Both the position numbers and the translations under genes were made by a program. A stretch of DNA of 64,000 nucleotides from Phialophora verrucosa (taxonomy: Eukaryota > Ascomycota > Eurotiomycetes > Chaetothyriales > Herpotrichiellaceae), in assembly GCA_002099365.1 (NCBI GenBank), contig MSED01000001.1:992001-1056000 (forward strand), read 5' to 3'. Below the pieces are notes generated by a model. It was given only the letters and a program-made list of their open reading frames with translations, made no database searches and had not been told where the DNA came from. Positions 11,134-21,790 of the stretch are shown one piece after another; the first letter of the stretch is position 1, and every line of letters begins with the position of its first letter.

Positions 11134-12963
11134 ATGCCAATGGTACGCCCAAACAACATCCCCCTCGCGAGATATCTCTTCACCCGGCTGCGTCAACAAG
11201 GTGTGCACGCTATTCATGGCGTGCCCGGCGACTTCACTCTCAAGGCACTAGACCACGTTCGGCCTGCTGGGCTGAGATGGGTCGGGACATGCAACGAACT
11301 CAACGCCGGCTATGCGGCGGACGGATATGCTAGGGCCCACGGTCTCAGTGCGATCATGACGACGTACGGTGTTGGTGAACTGTCAGCAATCAATGCCATC
11401 GCCGGGTCGTTTGCGGAATGGGTCCCTGTGGTGAGCATCGTGGGCACGCCGCAGCGGCGGTTACAGGATGAAAGCAAGAACGTTCATCACACGCTGGGCG
11501 ATGGACGGCCTAGAGTGTTTGCCGAGATGGCGAAGCATGTCACGGTCGCGCAGACGAACCTTGTTGATGAAAGAACAGCGGCGGACGAGGTTGATCGAGT
11601 GATCGCCACCAGTTTGAGAGAGTCAAGGCCCGTTTACGTGGAGATGCCCGCGGACATGGTGGGCAAGGAAGTTGAGGCCGACAGATTGGAGCAGAGTCTC
11701 GACCTAGACAAAGGAACTGGGCATGGGAGGGAGGAAGAGAGGCTAGGCGAGGAGCTGCTCAGCAGGATCTACAACGCAAGGCAGCCGCTCTTGCTGGTCG
11801 ACAGTGGAGGGGGTGTCCGGCAATTGCGAGAGGAGATCAATGCCTTTGTCAATGCTTCTGGGATACCCACCTTGTGTATGCCCTCGGGGAACAACATGGT
11901 CGATCATGCACATCCGAACTTCTATGGCGTACACTCCGGTCCTGTGGGGCAGATCGATACGATGCCTTTTGTCAGGGACACAGACCTGGTCCTCGCCTTT
12001 GGGCCAATGTTTTCCGATACGCAGACGTTGTCGTGGAAAGTCGTTCCCGGAGGAGAGAAGCTAATAACACTGAACAAGAACTCCATCCAGGGTTCTAGCT
12101 TTAACAATGCGAAGGCCGCGGAAATCGACCTGCGCCGTTTCCTCGAAAGAGTTACCAAGCAATTCGACCGCTCAAGGCTCAATCCCCCCGAAGTGAGCTC
12201 ACTGGGCAACTTCCGCACCGTTCAACCACCCGCCTATGCCAAACCCGACGGCGTCAGCCTCGACGACCCCATAGACCAGACATCATTCTACCTCCGTCTC
12301 TCGCCCTACCTCCGACCCCACGATACCATCGTCCTCGGCAATGCAACACCAATTCTGGGCGGGCGTGATCTGGTCCTCCCTCCACACGCGCAAATCATCG
12401 CATCAGGGCAGTGGTTCTCCATCGGCCATATGTTCCCGCTCTCCATGGGCGTGTCCCTCGCCCGTCAACACGGGCTGCAAAGCCAGGGACGTCCCGCTGG
12501 GAGGACGATATTACTCGATGGCGACGGCGGATTCCAAGTCACTGCGCAGGAACTCGGCACGGTCATCCGATATCGTATTCCGATGACGATTTTCCTAGTT
12601 AACAATGCGGGGTACGCCTATGAGAGGCAGATTCATGGCATGCACGAGGATTACAACGATCTTGCGCCGTGGAGGTATACGGAATTGGCTAGGGTTTTAG
12701 GAGCGAGTGAGACTCAACTAGTGGGGAGCAAACAGTCACCGAACTTCAGGACAGGGCTGGGGTATAAAGAAGGGGAGCGCGAGTTGTATACCGTGAAGAA
12801 TTATACCATCCACACGTGGCGGGACCTAGAGGAGCTGCTTGCCGATGGAGACTTCTGTCAGGGAGAAGGATTGCATTTTGTGGATGTTAGGGTTGGGAAG
12901 TTCGATGTGCCAGAAAAGTTTCGAGTGGTGTTTGAGCGGGCGGGTGAAGCATTGGGCAGTTGA
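11134..12963 (+). CDS. Pyruvate decarboxylase-family thiamine-diphosphate enzyme
   Basis: An intronless 609-aa frame. It has the three-domain PDC layout. The N-terminal domain has the cofactor-activating Glu55 within CNELNAGYAADGYAR and the catalytic His-His pair at 118-119 (HHTLGDG). The C-terminal cofactor domain has GDGG at 463-466 followed by NNAGYAYERQIHG, the Mg-TPP motif. These residues match pyruvate and indolepyruvate/phenylpyruvate decarboxylases. It should decarboxylate a 2-oxo acid to an aldehyde in the cytosol. Whether pyruvate or an aromatic or branched 2-oxo acid is preferred cannot be told from sequence. The middle domain is ordinary. The start at 11134 is the first ATG; a second (11140) is two codons later. 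Confidence 0.9.
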   Translation: MPMVRPNNIPLARYLFTRLRQQGVHAIHGVPGDFTLKALDHVRPAGLRWVGTCNELNAGYAADGYARAHGLSAIMTTYGVGELSAINAIAGSFAEWVPVVSIVGTPQRRLQDESKNVHHTLGDGRPRVFAEMAKHVTVAQTNLVDERTAADEVDRVIATSLRESRPVYVEMPADMVGKEVEADRLEQSLDLDKGTGHGREEERLGEELLSRIYNARQPLLLVDSGGGVRQLREEINAFVNASGIPTLCMPSGNNMVDHAHPNFYGVHSGPVGQIDTMPFVRDTDLVLAFGPMFSDTQTLSWKVVPGGEKLITLNKNSIQGSSFNNAKAAEIDLRRFLERVTKQFDRSRLNPPEVSSLGNFRTVQPPAYAKPDGVSLDDPIDQTSFYLRLSPYLRPHDTIVLGNATPILGGRDLVLPPHAQIIASGQWFSIGHMFPLSMGVSLARQHGLQSQGRPAGRTILLDGDGGFQVTAQELGTVIRYRIPMTIFLVNNAGYAYERQIHGMHEDYNDLAPWRYTELARVLGASETQLVGSKQSPNFRTGLGYKEGERELYTVKNYTIHTWRDLEELLADGDFCQGEGLHFVDVRVGKFDVPEKFRVVFERAGEALGS

Positions 12964-13965
12964 TAGGAGAGCAAACCAGACAAGTGCAATATTCGGCATG
13001 TACGGAGTATATACAATAATACGTAGTAGATAGTAGTGTGGGCGAAGGGACAGCTACTGTACTCGTAAAGCATCTTGCCAAGGAGAGATCGAAACCCCTG
13101 AAATCCGAAATGGCCTTGCCCTCGTGCACCCCCACCAGCCAGTCGTGCCAGTATTAGGGGCGCCTAGAGGGTGTGAGGGGCTTGGGGGTGCGGCGCCTAC
13201 ATACTCCGCTGTCACATGATCCCGGCCAATCCACTTTGGATACATTTCACCCACCATCTCAGATTTCCTTCAGATACTCCGTTATCCTCACTTCAAACTC
13301 AACCCAGACTGTTGTCTGAACAGCGCGCCATCGAGGGCTGCTACTGTAATTCTGTTCCCTCGCTCGCTGATGTCGTATGATGGCCCTGCCTATCACCGGT
13401 TCCGGGCTGAAGCCAACGAGAACTTCGACACCACCCTCGTTTCAGATCTCCCTGAAACGGCCCATCAAACCGTTGGCTCCCTAGACGCCCGTCAAGAGTC
13501 AAGACCGCCACTGTCCCTACCGTACTCCCGATGAGCACTGAACTGTTCGGCTCTGTGACAACCCGACGCTCACAGGTCAGCGGGGCATCCATTGGCGCGA
13601 CCGTCCATGGTTCACCATTTCCAACAGGCCTCAGACATGGAGTTTGAAAAGTCCCCTATTGATCAGACCAAGGACTGTCCTGTATCACTTGTTTGATATA
13701 CAGAACGGGCGTGTCTTCCTCTCTTTCTTTTTCGCACCCTTTCTTCCCTTCCTTTCCCTTCTCTAGCCTGGTTGCTCCTTTGTCCGTCGCATTCGCAGTC
13801 TCCGAAGTTTTGGGCATATCGTTCCGTTCAATCCAATTCATTCGCATCCATTCATCATCGCGTGGCAGGCCATTGCAACTGAACCAACTACTTAGGAGCC
13901 CAGCAGTACATAACATAACTTTAACAAATCATATCACATCATACGACCGACTCCGGCACACCACC
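12964..13965. other. Intergenic, TPP-enzyme 3' end and GPI-protein promoter
   Basis: About 1 kb with no supported gene. The last 250 bp hold a strong CT-rich tract, listed separately. Confidence 0.6.
13714..13769 (+). promoter_or_regulatory. CT-rich tract upstream of GPI-anchored protein
   Basis: About 55 bases composed almost only of C and T on the plus strand, 200-250 bp upstream of the ATG at 13966. CT boxes of this kind are common in highly expressed filamentous-fungal promoters just before the transcription start. Confidence 0.4.
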
Positions 13966-14445
13966 ATGTCAAGAACACACTCATTGCGCTTCCCCTCGAT
14001 GGGCCTCCTCTTACTCCTCTCCCTCCTTACAATCTCAACGGCCCTCTCCATTCCAATGGAAAGCCATTTCCTGGCCACACGCCAAACCAACACCTCCGAC
14101 CCCCTCTGCATGCAATACAGCACGATAGCAAACCTCTCCATCGTCGGCTCCAATGCGACCTATCGCTCGGCCTACCTCCTCGCTTCGCCCGAGGGGAGCG
14201 ATCCCGCCCGCGCACCCCTCGACTCTGCGATGCTCGAACTGCCGAACTTCCAATTCAACAAGACGATCAATGACGAGTGTGGGAACCTGACGACCCTGGC
14301 GTTTGACAGCGCGGCCACGAATTTCACAAACGGCATCGTGCTGCAGTTCAAGATTGGGGCCGTCAATTCTGCGGTCCAACTCGGCGGGAGTATGCTAGGG
14401 ATGGGCTTGATCGTGTGCCTAGTATCGTTAGGGATGGTACTCTGA
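13966..14445 (+). CDS. Small secreted, probably GPI-anchored glycoprotein
   Basis: A 159-aa intronless frame. Residues 1-28 form a signal peptide with a long leucine core. The mature part has six N-glycosylation sequons (NTS, NLS, NAT, NKT, NLT, NFT) and only two cysteines, which could form one disulphide. The C-terminus is a hydrophobic tail after a small-residue stretch (NSAVQLGGSM), the layout of a GPI attachment signal. It would sit on the plasma membrane or in the cell wall. I do not recognise a named family; short fungal cell-surface proteins of this design are common and poorly characterised. The frame is open well upstream, but the ATG at 13966 has a good context (CACCATGTC) and is the one followed by the signal peptide. 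Confidence 0.75.
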   Translation: MSRTHSLRFPSMGLLLLLSLLTISTALSIPMESHFLATRQTNTSDPLCMQYSTIANLSIVGSNATYRSAYLLASPEGSDPARAPLDSAMLELPNFQFNKTINDECGNLTTLAFDSAATNFTNGIVLQFKIGAVNSAVQLGGSMLGMGLIVCLVSLGMVL

Positions 14446-15336
14446 CTTCATGTGCTTTGCTTTGATGTGACGGTGATGTGACAGGCTGCAGAGGCGCGCA
14501 GATGTGACGCGACCATACCTTGATGAGTACGGTGGGGAAAAGCGATATATTCGGATATGAACTTGACAATCGATCTGGGTCTGCGCTTCTCAGTCGACAA
14601 ATTTTGTTCTCGCTCCGTAGACACAGGCAGCCTACGGAGCATGTACTCGTACATACTGCATGGTGCAAACCTGCAGCATTTGTCATGCGGTGATGGGCCC
14701 GAGCCGGACGGACTAGAAAATTTCAATGTCAATCCAAGAAAAGACACCCCAGGACCCATTCATTCGCAGGCATGAAATACTCGGACAAGCGTAAGCGCAA
14801 GAGTGAGCCGCTACCACCTCATCCTCCAGACAAGATCCTCCCAGAATGATAGATAGGTAGTCCCGCGACCTCTTCCTTAATCAGGCGTCTCTTGTCCCAC
14901 AATCTCTTGAAGAGTCCTTCCGCCGTCTCCACAGCCGTGCCCACTCACCCTACCTCTTCCCATCCAGACGACCGTTGACGACATGAGAGATCCAAATTCA
15001 GACTCTGGACTCGCGGCGTATTTGTTCAAGGCACGATCGGTCGCCGAACGATGAGTTGGGTTTACTGTAGTGCGATCAACTCACCTCCTCCGTGGGCTGG
15101 ATTCTACACAAAGTATGAAATGTGGAGTCTAGATATTGTTACTTTTAGGCGTGCCGTGCCCTCTGTGTGTGGTTAAATGCTCTGAAGCCTGCGGAGGAAT
15201 GCAGAACTCTTTACTCGTGACGCTATCGATGCCGATACTGGAGCTGGAACTAGATCTGGAACTGGTGCTGGTGCTGGTGCTGGTGCTAGTGCTATCCGTC
15301 TGCCAACTATTCATCTATACTGCCTACTGTGCCGAT
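14446..15336. other. Intergenic between converging genes
   Basis: Lies between the GPI-protein gene (plus) and the Vba-like transporter (minus). It contains a GGTGCT microsatellite at 15264-15293. The minus strand across that repeat reads as a 61-codon Ser/Thr-rich frame (15129-15314), which I attribute to the repeat. No other gene seen. Confidence 0.55.
15264..15293. repeat. GGTGCT hexanucleotide microsatellite
   Basis: Four perfect GGTGCT units (15264-15287) plus one AGTGCT unit, preceded by related GGAACT/GGAGCT units. On the minus strand it would encode alternating Ser-Thr. Confidence 0.9.
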
Positions 15337-17344
15337 CTAGAAGCTGGTGTCGAAGCTTGCTCTCCGCTCGATCTGTTCCCCGAATGACGTGGATCGTCTG
15401 CTTAACGTCCTGGTGCGGCTGTGACTTGTGCCGCCCGTGGTTGTCCGAGTGATGCTTTGGGTTGGTGTTGCAAGCAGAGCACTCTCGTCGGCGACGTCAC
15501 CTTGGTCGTCTTCGCCGGAAGTCGTTTCATAGCCGGGCTCGTCTTCTGGCAAATAGAGAGCGTCTTCGGGATCGTCCATGTCTTCTTGCCTCTGCAGCCT
15601 AGGGAGATGGGCAGGCAAGATGAGCAGAGCCGAGACTGTGGCGAACACTATGGCCACAATGAAGGTTGCTCTTAGACTCGAGGCGTAGGCATTGATGACC
15701 TGCTTCTTGTGGACCGGATCAAGACGTCTGATGGATCGGATAGACTCTCGGACGGTCCGGATGATGTGCTCTTTCGTGGCGGTGTCCGGCGCCGTGACGT
15801 ACTTGTTCAGGTAGATAGGCAGCGCGTTCTGGAGGACCCAGCTACTCAGGGCTACCCCCAGGATCGAGCCAAGACTGCGGACCAGGCCGAGTGTTGTAGT
15901 TGCCACAGCCTGGTCTTCTTGACTATTCAGAGCGAGGACTGCAATCGTCGCGGCTGGGAAGAAAAATCCTTGACCGATGGAGACGAAGGGGATGAGCCAG
16001 GGGACCAGTCCGGCCGGTGTGTTCGCCGACAAGCAGGTTACAGCGATGGCGCCTCCTAGTGCTGATAATGAGCCCACAACCATGGGTGGCTTCAACCGTC
16101 TTGTGAGTGTGATATAGAATCCTGCTGCGATGGCAGTGATACTCGCTCCGACCAAAGGTGGGAAAAGGTAGAAGCCAGAGGTCGTTGGCGATGTCTGTCG
16201 GACTGCTTGCAGATAGAGGGGGACGTTGAACAGTACGGCATTGACGGTCATGGAAGCGACGAAATTGCTGCCAATGATATTCGCAACAGGCCTGGTCGTG
16301 AAGAGCCTGAGCGGTAGAATGGGCCGTTCAGCCTTGCGTTCCACCAATATCAGCCCAGCGCCTGCAATGACAGCCACCACCAGACTGCTGATGACGAATG
16401 GATGCGTCCACGTAAAGACATTGCCACCCAGGTTGACACCAAGGATAAGACCAGACACTGTCAGGACCATACCAATGGTCCCGTAGGCGTCGAAGCTCCT
16501 AAAGCTTTCACGAATGGTCTTACCTTGCGTCTTCGCAAGATTGGGTCCTAGATTGTCAGGGCACGAGAGAACTGCGAGGACTCCGTACACAGCAATAAAG
16601 GGTAACTGTACATAGAACGCAGCCCGCCAGCCAAGTTTGTCGCAAAGAAAACCGCCTAAAGCGGCGCCGAGTCCGTTTCCCACGCCGTATGCCTGCAATT
16701 TGCACGTGTTAGCGAAGAAGCTAGTATGAATGAGAGGAAGAAATAACATAACAGCGGGATGGCGTGCGAACAGGTATATGATTCTGAACAGGCAGGCTCA
16801 CCAGATTATAATAGCTTTGATAGATGCCCCTGTACTCGATTTTGACCATATCGCTTGTCAAAATAGACGCAAGGGACATGACACCACCGGCGCCTATTCC
16901 GCTGACCGCTCTTGCTGCAATGAAACCCCCAATGTCACCAGCGGCGCCACACCAAGCCGTACTAGTGAAGAACATGACAATGGCAAACAGTAACACAGGT
17001 CGCCGACCGATGTTATCGGAAACACGCCCAAAGATTGGCTGAAACACAGTTGAAGTCAAGTAGAACACCGTACTCAACCAAGAGGCTGCATTTGATGCGT
17101 TGAAATAAGAGGTAATGACTGGGTGGGAAGAAGCCATGAGCGTGGTATCGAAGAATGCAATAGTGCAGCCGAATATAATGCTCCAGAACAGAAAATGGAA
17201 GCGCGGCCCTGAGATGACATCCCGGTAGGGTACATCGCGGCGTCTCTCAATATCACTCTTGAGGAGCAGATTCGTGGTTTCGGTCGGTTGAGGGGAAGCG
17301 GGCTCGATCACGTCGGCTCCGACGTATGGACCCGATGCCGTCAT
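15337..17344 (-). CDS. MFS transporter, vacuolar basic amino acid (Vba/Fnx-like, DHA2) family
   Basis: Two exons, 17344-16802 and 16692-15337, give 632 aa. The intron (109 bp, GTGAGC...TTGCAG) joins YYNL to AYGVGNG in frame. The protein has 14 expected membrane segments, the MFS motif A (GRVSDNIGRRPVL) after TM2, and motif C-like GVGNGLGAALGGFLCDKLGWR in TM5. An N-terminal ETTNLLL and a C-terminal DESALL resemble dileucine vacuolar-sorting signals seen in fungal Vba/Fnx proteins. The closest functional reading is proton-coupled import of basic amino acids into the vacuole. A multidrug exporter of the same DHA2 branch is the alternative. The hydrophilic C-tail (about 565-632) is rich in Ser/Arg. 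Confidence 0.88.
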
Positions 17345-18250
17345 CAGGTCAAGCAGAGACTTGTGGTCGACGTCCTTGGTCTCGCTGGGATAGTGCGACA
17401 GATGAGTATGAGTGTATTTTGTGCGTGGGAAGTTCTGTTCCTGCTCAGTGTTTGCGAGGCAAGTCCCCGGGTATATACCAATGTCCGGTGGTTAGTCAGA
17501 CGTCATATGGGCACCTCAATACGTTGTTGCTGTGCCACAAGTGATCGTCAATGCTGAGAGGCGAGCCGTAATCTAGGGGCGCGTGAGGTCGGGAATAGGG
17601 CATAAGGCTGAAAATAATATAGAATGCTGACCATGCCCCATCTGGTGCCCAGGCCGGATTACTGGAATAATGGCTCAAGGTCTGTCTGGTACTCTCGCAC
17701 AAATAATCAGATGGGCATTTGGGCAGGCAGGAACCGAATTTCTCATCTCAGAAGTACCTACTCCAGTGGCCGTGCTGCGTATATGTCGTACATGGCTGAC
17801 CACCAATCTATGCAGGTCCGCCGGCTGGGAGTGGCACCAGCTCGTATTTAATGATCAGAGGATGCCGTAGCGCCCTTGCTGTTGATCTGAACGAGGCCCC
17901 AGGCGATCTGATGATGCTGCCGTGAGCTTGGCTGATTTGGGTCTCAGATGGTTGGATATGAGGAATGAAGCAGATGAAGTGGAGGAAACTGAAAACCGAG
18001 CCTTAGGTTGAGAGAGCGGATTTGTGCGGCTGGAGACAAATTATTCGACGTCAAATGACGAAGATGACGGGGCTTTTTGGGCCGCTCTTGACATGAATGA
18101 CGCCAATGACGTGCTATCAGTCATCGATACTGCAATCTCCGCCGCCACCTTGGGGTAAACACATTGTATTTGCGCTTCACCCTGAGATAGTCGTTTCTTC
18201 TGGATTACGGAGTACTGTCTGGCTGAAATCCCGGCGCAGAGTGGGTCGGA
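17345..18250. other. Divergent promoter region, transporter / amidotransferase
   Basis: About 0.9 kb between the MFS gene (minus) and the amidotransferase (plus). No gene or conserved element recognised. Confidence 0.6.
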
Positions 18251-19232
18251 ATGAATCTCAAACTCCAGCGCGCTCTGCGCATTGCAATCCTTGAGTGCGA
18301 CACGCCGTTGCCGGAGACAAAGAAAAGATTCGAAGGCTATGGCGGTGTGTTCGAATTCTTACTCAGGGCAGGGGCAAAAGCCTTGAATCGACCGGACCTA
18401 GATCCAGAGAGCAGCCTGGAGTTTTCCTTTTGGCAGGTTGAATTGGATCCAGACAAGTACCCGGATCCCCAGGACATTGATGCGATTCTTATCACTGGCT
18501 CAAGTGAGTGGCATCGTCCTCGTTTACTGTTAAGCGCACTTCGGGCCATGGGAGCGAGCGGCATGCGACGAGCAGATAGATCGTCAAGTGATGGCAGGGT
18601 GTAGTAAATGAGCAAAGACACTTGCTGACACTAACTCTGAATATAGAGCATGACTCTTTCGCTGATACACCCTGGATCAATAAGCTGGTGGATTACACGG
18701 CGAAGATCTTATCAGAAACGGATGTTCGAGTAATAGGCGTCTGCTTCGGGCACCAGATCGTCGGCCGGGCACTGAAGGCAAAGGTCGGACGGAACCCTGA
18801 TGGCTGGGAGGCAGCAGTAAATGATGTCCAGCTGTCTGAGAAAGGGAAAGAAATATTTGGTGTTGACAAGCTTGTATGTTTGTATTACCGAATTTCAGTG
18901 CAGACCGGGCCCGCCATGATGTTCTACTGACCGTGTCACAGCGGATACATCAAATGCATCGCGATTGTGTCTTCTACTATCCCGAAGGCGTCGAAGAACT
19001 AGGCTACTCTCCTGTCTGCAAGGTCCAAGGCATGTATTCGCCAAGACGACTCATGACCACGCAAGGGCACCCCGAGTTCAACAAGGAAATCATGACAGAA
19101 ATCGTTAATGTACGGCACGCGACCGGCATCTTCGACGATAAAGCTTACGAGGAACACATGGGGAAAGTAGGCCAGCCGCATGACGGCCTGATTGTCAGTC
19201 AAGCATTTTTGAAGTTCTTGTTGGAGCCATAG
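18251..19232 (+). CDS. Class-I glutamine amidotransferase-like protein
   Basis: Three exons, 18251-18503, 18647-18873 and 18942-19232, give 256 aa. Introns of 143 and 68 bp have GTGAGT/TAG and GTATGT/CAG borders. The fold is a stand-alone GATase1 domain. The nucleophile elbow is GVCFGHQIVGRAL with Cys117, and the partner His203/Glu205 lies in QGHPEF. Splicing restores the conserved ITGSKHDSF loop. Fungal relatives are annotated as GMP-synthase-like amidotransferases and may hydrolyse gamma-glutamyl compounds, but no synthase domain is attached and the acceptor is unknown. The start is the only in-frame ATG before the conserved IAILECD strand. Confidence 0.88.
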
Positions 19233-19456
19233 TAGTTTGCATAGGGCTTTGGGGATATCCGATTTGTGTGACAGGAGTTGATCACTTCAAGCACGTTTGC
19301 CTTGCCGATAGACGCAGAGCGCTCTTGGATATAGAATTATGAGCTTTCTCAGAGACTCCAGCCAAGGTCGAATTGTGGACTTGCGGCTACGCTGCCTTCA
19401 ACGCATAGCAGACTCCACACCCCCGTGCTCACGGCGTACCGTCCACAAGTACAGCC

Positions 19457-20339
19457 TTACGAGACCATCCTGTCAGCATCAGCTGCACCGGGAGGTATCC
19501 TTCCCTCTGCCAGGTCCTTTTCGATTCGTTCAATCTCCTGGAAGCTCTTGGCGTTCTGGATCATGCGTTCCACCCTCCGCTTTTCCGATTCTGTCAACTT
19601 CGTCCGGACGCCCTTCTGGAAACGGGCAGCCTCGCCATTGGCACCGACCGACAAAGCGTCAAACGTCCGACTCTTCACTCCCTTGATCTTCGCCGCCAGC
19701 TCTGTGGGTTGTTCCGCTGTGCCAAACAGTTCCTGCGCGTTCGTTCTTTCCACGTCCTTCACTTTCTGGAAATCGAGGAAACGAAGTGACGGTATAGACC
19801 ATATCAGATAGAGTCTGTAATGCTGAAAGCTGAATGTTAGCCGCTCGGCTCGTCCGAACTTCAGGCAACGCTCACCTCCTTCTTTGTCACCGGATTTTCC
19901 AGAAGACTCAAATGAGTTAACGCCCCGCATGCGCTCAAACCCTCGAGATCAGCCAACTCCCTAACATGGTTGTTTGTCAAGACCAAGGTTGTGAGATTCG
20001 GCAGCTGTTCCGCTATTCTCTTGTCCACATTCTGTATTCGATTCCGGGCGCACAACAGCGTGTTTAATCTTGGAGATAGCGGGAAGTTTGTGAGAGTGGT
20101 TATGTCGTTGTCAGTGAAATCGATGGCATCCTGCGAGCCTGCGACGCCTAGATTTTCGATGGTAGGAATTTTATGGCCTGTGAAATCCGCAAAAAGGCAG
20201 GGATGTGTGGTCAACTATGCCCTTGTATCAAAGTGTAGCATCTGCTCTTCTCAGACATACCTCGGAGGTCAAGTTCCCGTTCTTTCAGCGGGTTTAGGTA
20301 GGAAAGGGAGTTGTGGATGAGCTCAGCCGTGAGCCTCAT
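19457..20339 (-). CDS. U2 small nuclear ribonucleoprotein A' (Lea1)
   Basis: Three exons, 20339-20261, 20177-19876 and 19822-19457, give 248 aa. The start MRLTAELI is the near-invariant U2A' N-terminus, which fixes the ATG at 20339 although the frame stays open further upstream. Leucine-rich repeats follow (for example LTTLVLTNNHV and LTHLSLLENPVT), then the LRR cap with YRLYLIWSIPSLRFLDFQKV, typical of U2A'. The C-terminal part is a charged helix. The protein pairs with U2B'' on stem-loop IV of U2 snRNA in the spliceosome. Introns are 83 and 53 bp. Confidence 0.93.
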
Positions 20340-21288
20340 GGCTAGGGATGGCGCCGGTCGTGATAGTGTATTGTTCTCTACCTCAGCACCATGCAAGAGA
20401 CATACCGAAGTGGTCGTGTGCAGAGAAGTTGAGTTGACTAGGAGTGGGATCACAATATTTTTGCGCCTGAGATGTAATTGGATGACAATTTCCAGCCTCG
20501 TCGTCCGGAATCAGGCCTGCCAAGGCTGTCGCTTTCAATTCCTCATCCTCAATTCGCTTTGGCCACTAACATTCTTTGCGCTTTTTTCAATCTCTGCTGG
20601 ACAGATCTGAGCTCAATATACTCACGATCGCTCTTCCACCCTTTGGCGGATGTCTGGTTCATCCGACGCCGGTTCGGTGTATTCTCCAATACTGCCACTA
20701 GCCTTCCTTGCGCAACTTTTTGGGGAAGACCAGAATTTATTGTCTTCCTGCTATGCATTTCGCCTTTGAAGATGGCTCAGGAGTTCGGAAACATCTTCCC
20801 GCCGATTTCTTGACCGATCTGTAGACCTTAACGCTTGTGGCGGCTGAAGATTTGCATGTGTATTAGGGCTACCACACTAAGTCCTCCAGCTGCGGCACGG
20901 TACCCAGGAAAGTTCAGCCGAGCCCCCGTATGAAGGGCCTCAAACGTTAAGAGTAATTGGTGTTCCAACTCCTCTTACATTATCTCAAGAATCTCTCGGT
21001 TTAGTCATATTGATATTTGGAAGGCTGGGTGCGTGAAGATTGGAATAGGAAGGATCCTATGCGAGCAAGCACAAAGCTGAGGAGAGTGAGCATCCATGAA
21101 GTGAATTTCAAGCGAGAGATGTCAACCACTGCACTGACTATTCAGGGAAGTATCAACCGCGCTCTAACCACTGACTTCCAATTCAGATATCGTACAAAAT
21201 GCTCCGCAGGCGAAGTATGGCGGTCCGTACCAGGTCGCCCGAGCCTGTTGTCTACCACAACATCGGATAAGGTCAATTTGTCGGAAAA
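20340..21288. other. Region upstream of U2A' with unresolved coding-like segments
   Basis: No confident model, but the minus strand carries several frames that look translated. At 20974-20828 there are 48 codons ending in a single hydrophobic segment and RHKR before TAA. At 20876-20625 there are about 83 codons rich in charged residues, interrupted once by TAG at 20753-20751, ending at a GTGAGT donor. At 20565-20384 there are about 59 codons including IEDEELKATALAGLIPDDE. Splice phases that would link them do not agree. It may be a small multi-exon gene or a decaying one; see Findings. Confidence 0.35.
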
Positions 21289-21790
21289 TCAACCATGAGG
21301 TGCTCCTTCGGCGAGCGACCGCTGGGTCTGCGTGTGTTCACTTGGGCCTTCTCCAGCAAACTCGCCCGCGGTGGTACTGCCAGCCCTAGCGCCTCCGCCT
21401 TCGTCAGAAGATCCCAACCCTTTCAACGGGTCCGACGTTCTCGAAGTTTCGCTGGAAGATGTCTCGGCATTATGGTTGGGAGTCTAGTATCGTAGAGCGT
21501 TAGTTTGTGGCTGCTGAAAGCAAACAAAACCTCGACGTAGCCTAGTCCAGAAAACACGTTCGCGAATTGCGTCCAGCTCATTGAACCAGGCACCTTCGGT
21601 CCCTTGCTCGGCTGATATAAAAGTCTCCGGAGTCCGCAGGCGGATTTGTCTGCGTGACACTTACCTTTTGGCTACCATCTCTGGCTGCGGCCCCCGAGTG
21701 TCGTTCTCCTGCACTACTACTATACTCCTCTGACGAGCTCTGGCCTGGCGGGTTGTCTCTTTTGCCCTCTTGGTTGGTGAGTGTCGACAT
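21289..21790 (-). CDS. Small Ser/Gly-rich hydrophilic protein, unknown function
   Basis: Two exons, 21790-21665 and 21483-21289, are joined in frame across a 181-bp intron with a perfect GTAAGT donor and a TAG acceptor, giving 106 aa. The product is almost wholly polar (Ser, Gly, Glu, Arg, Thr) and looks disordered, with SSSEEYSSS near residue 20 and DPLKGLGSSDEGGG near 60. No membrane segment, signal peptide or known domain is visible. It is divergent to the acyltransferase gene and shares a 600-bp promoter region with it. Low-complexity fungal proteins of this type are often stress-linked, but nothing here shows that. The model rests on splice signals and frame continuity only. Confidence 0.55.

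Noticed and set aside
20549..20758. 69-codon minus frame as a simple gene
   Set aside because: It uses rare codons and crosses a perfect GTGAGT donor; a neighbouring frame over the same bases looks more like coding sequence.
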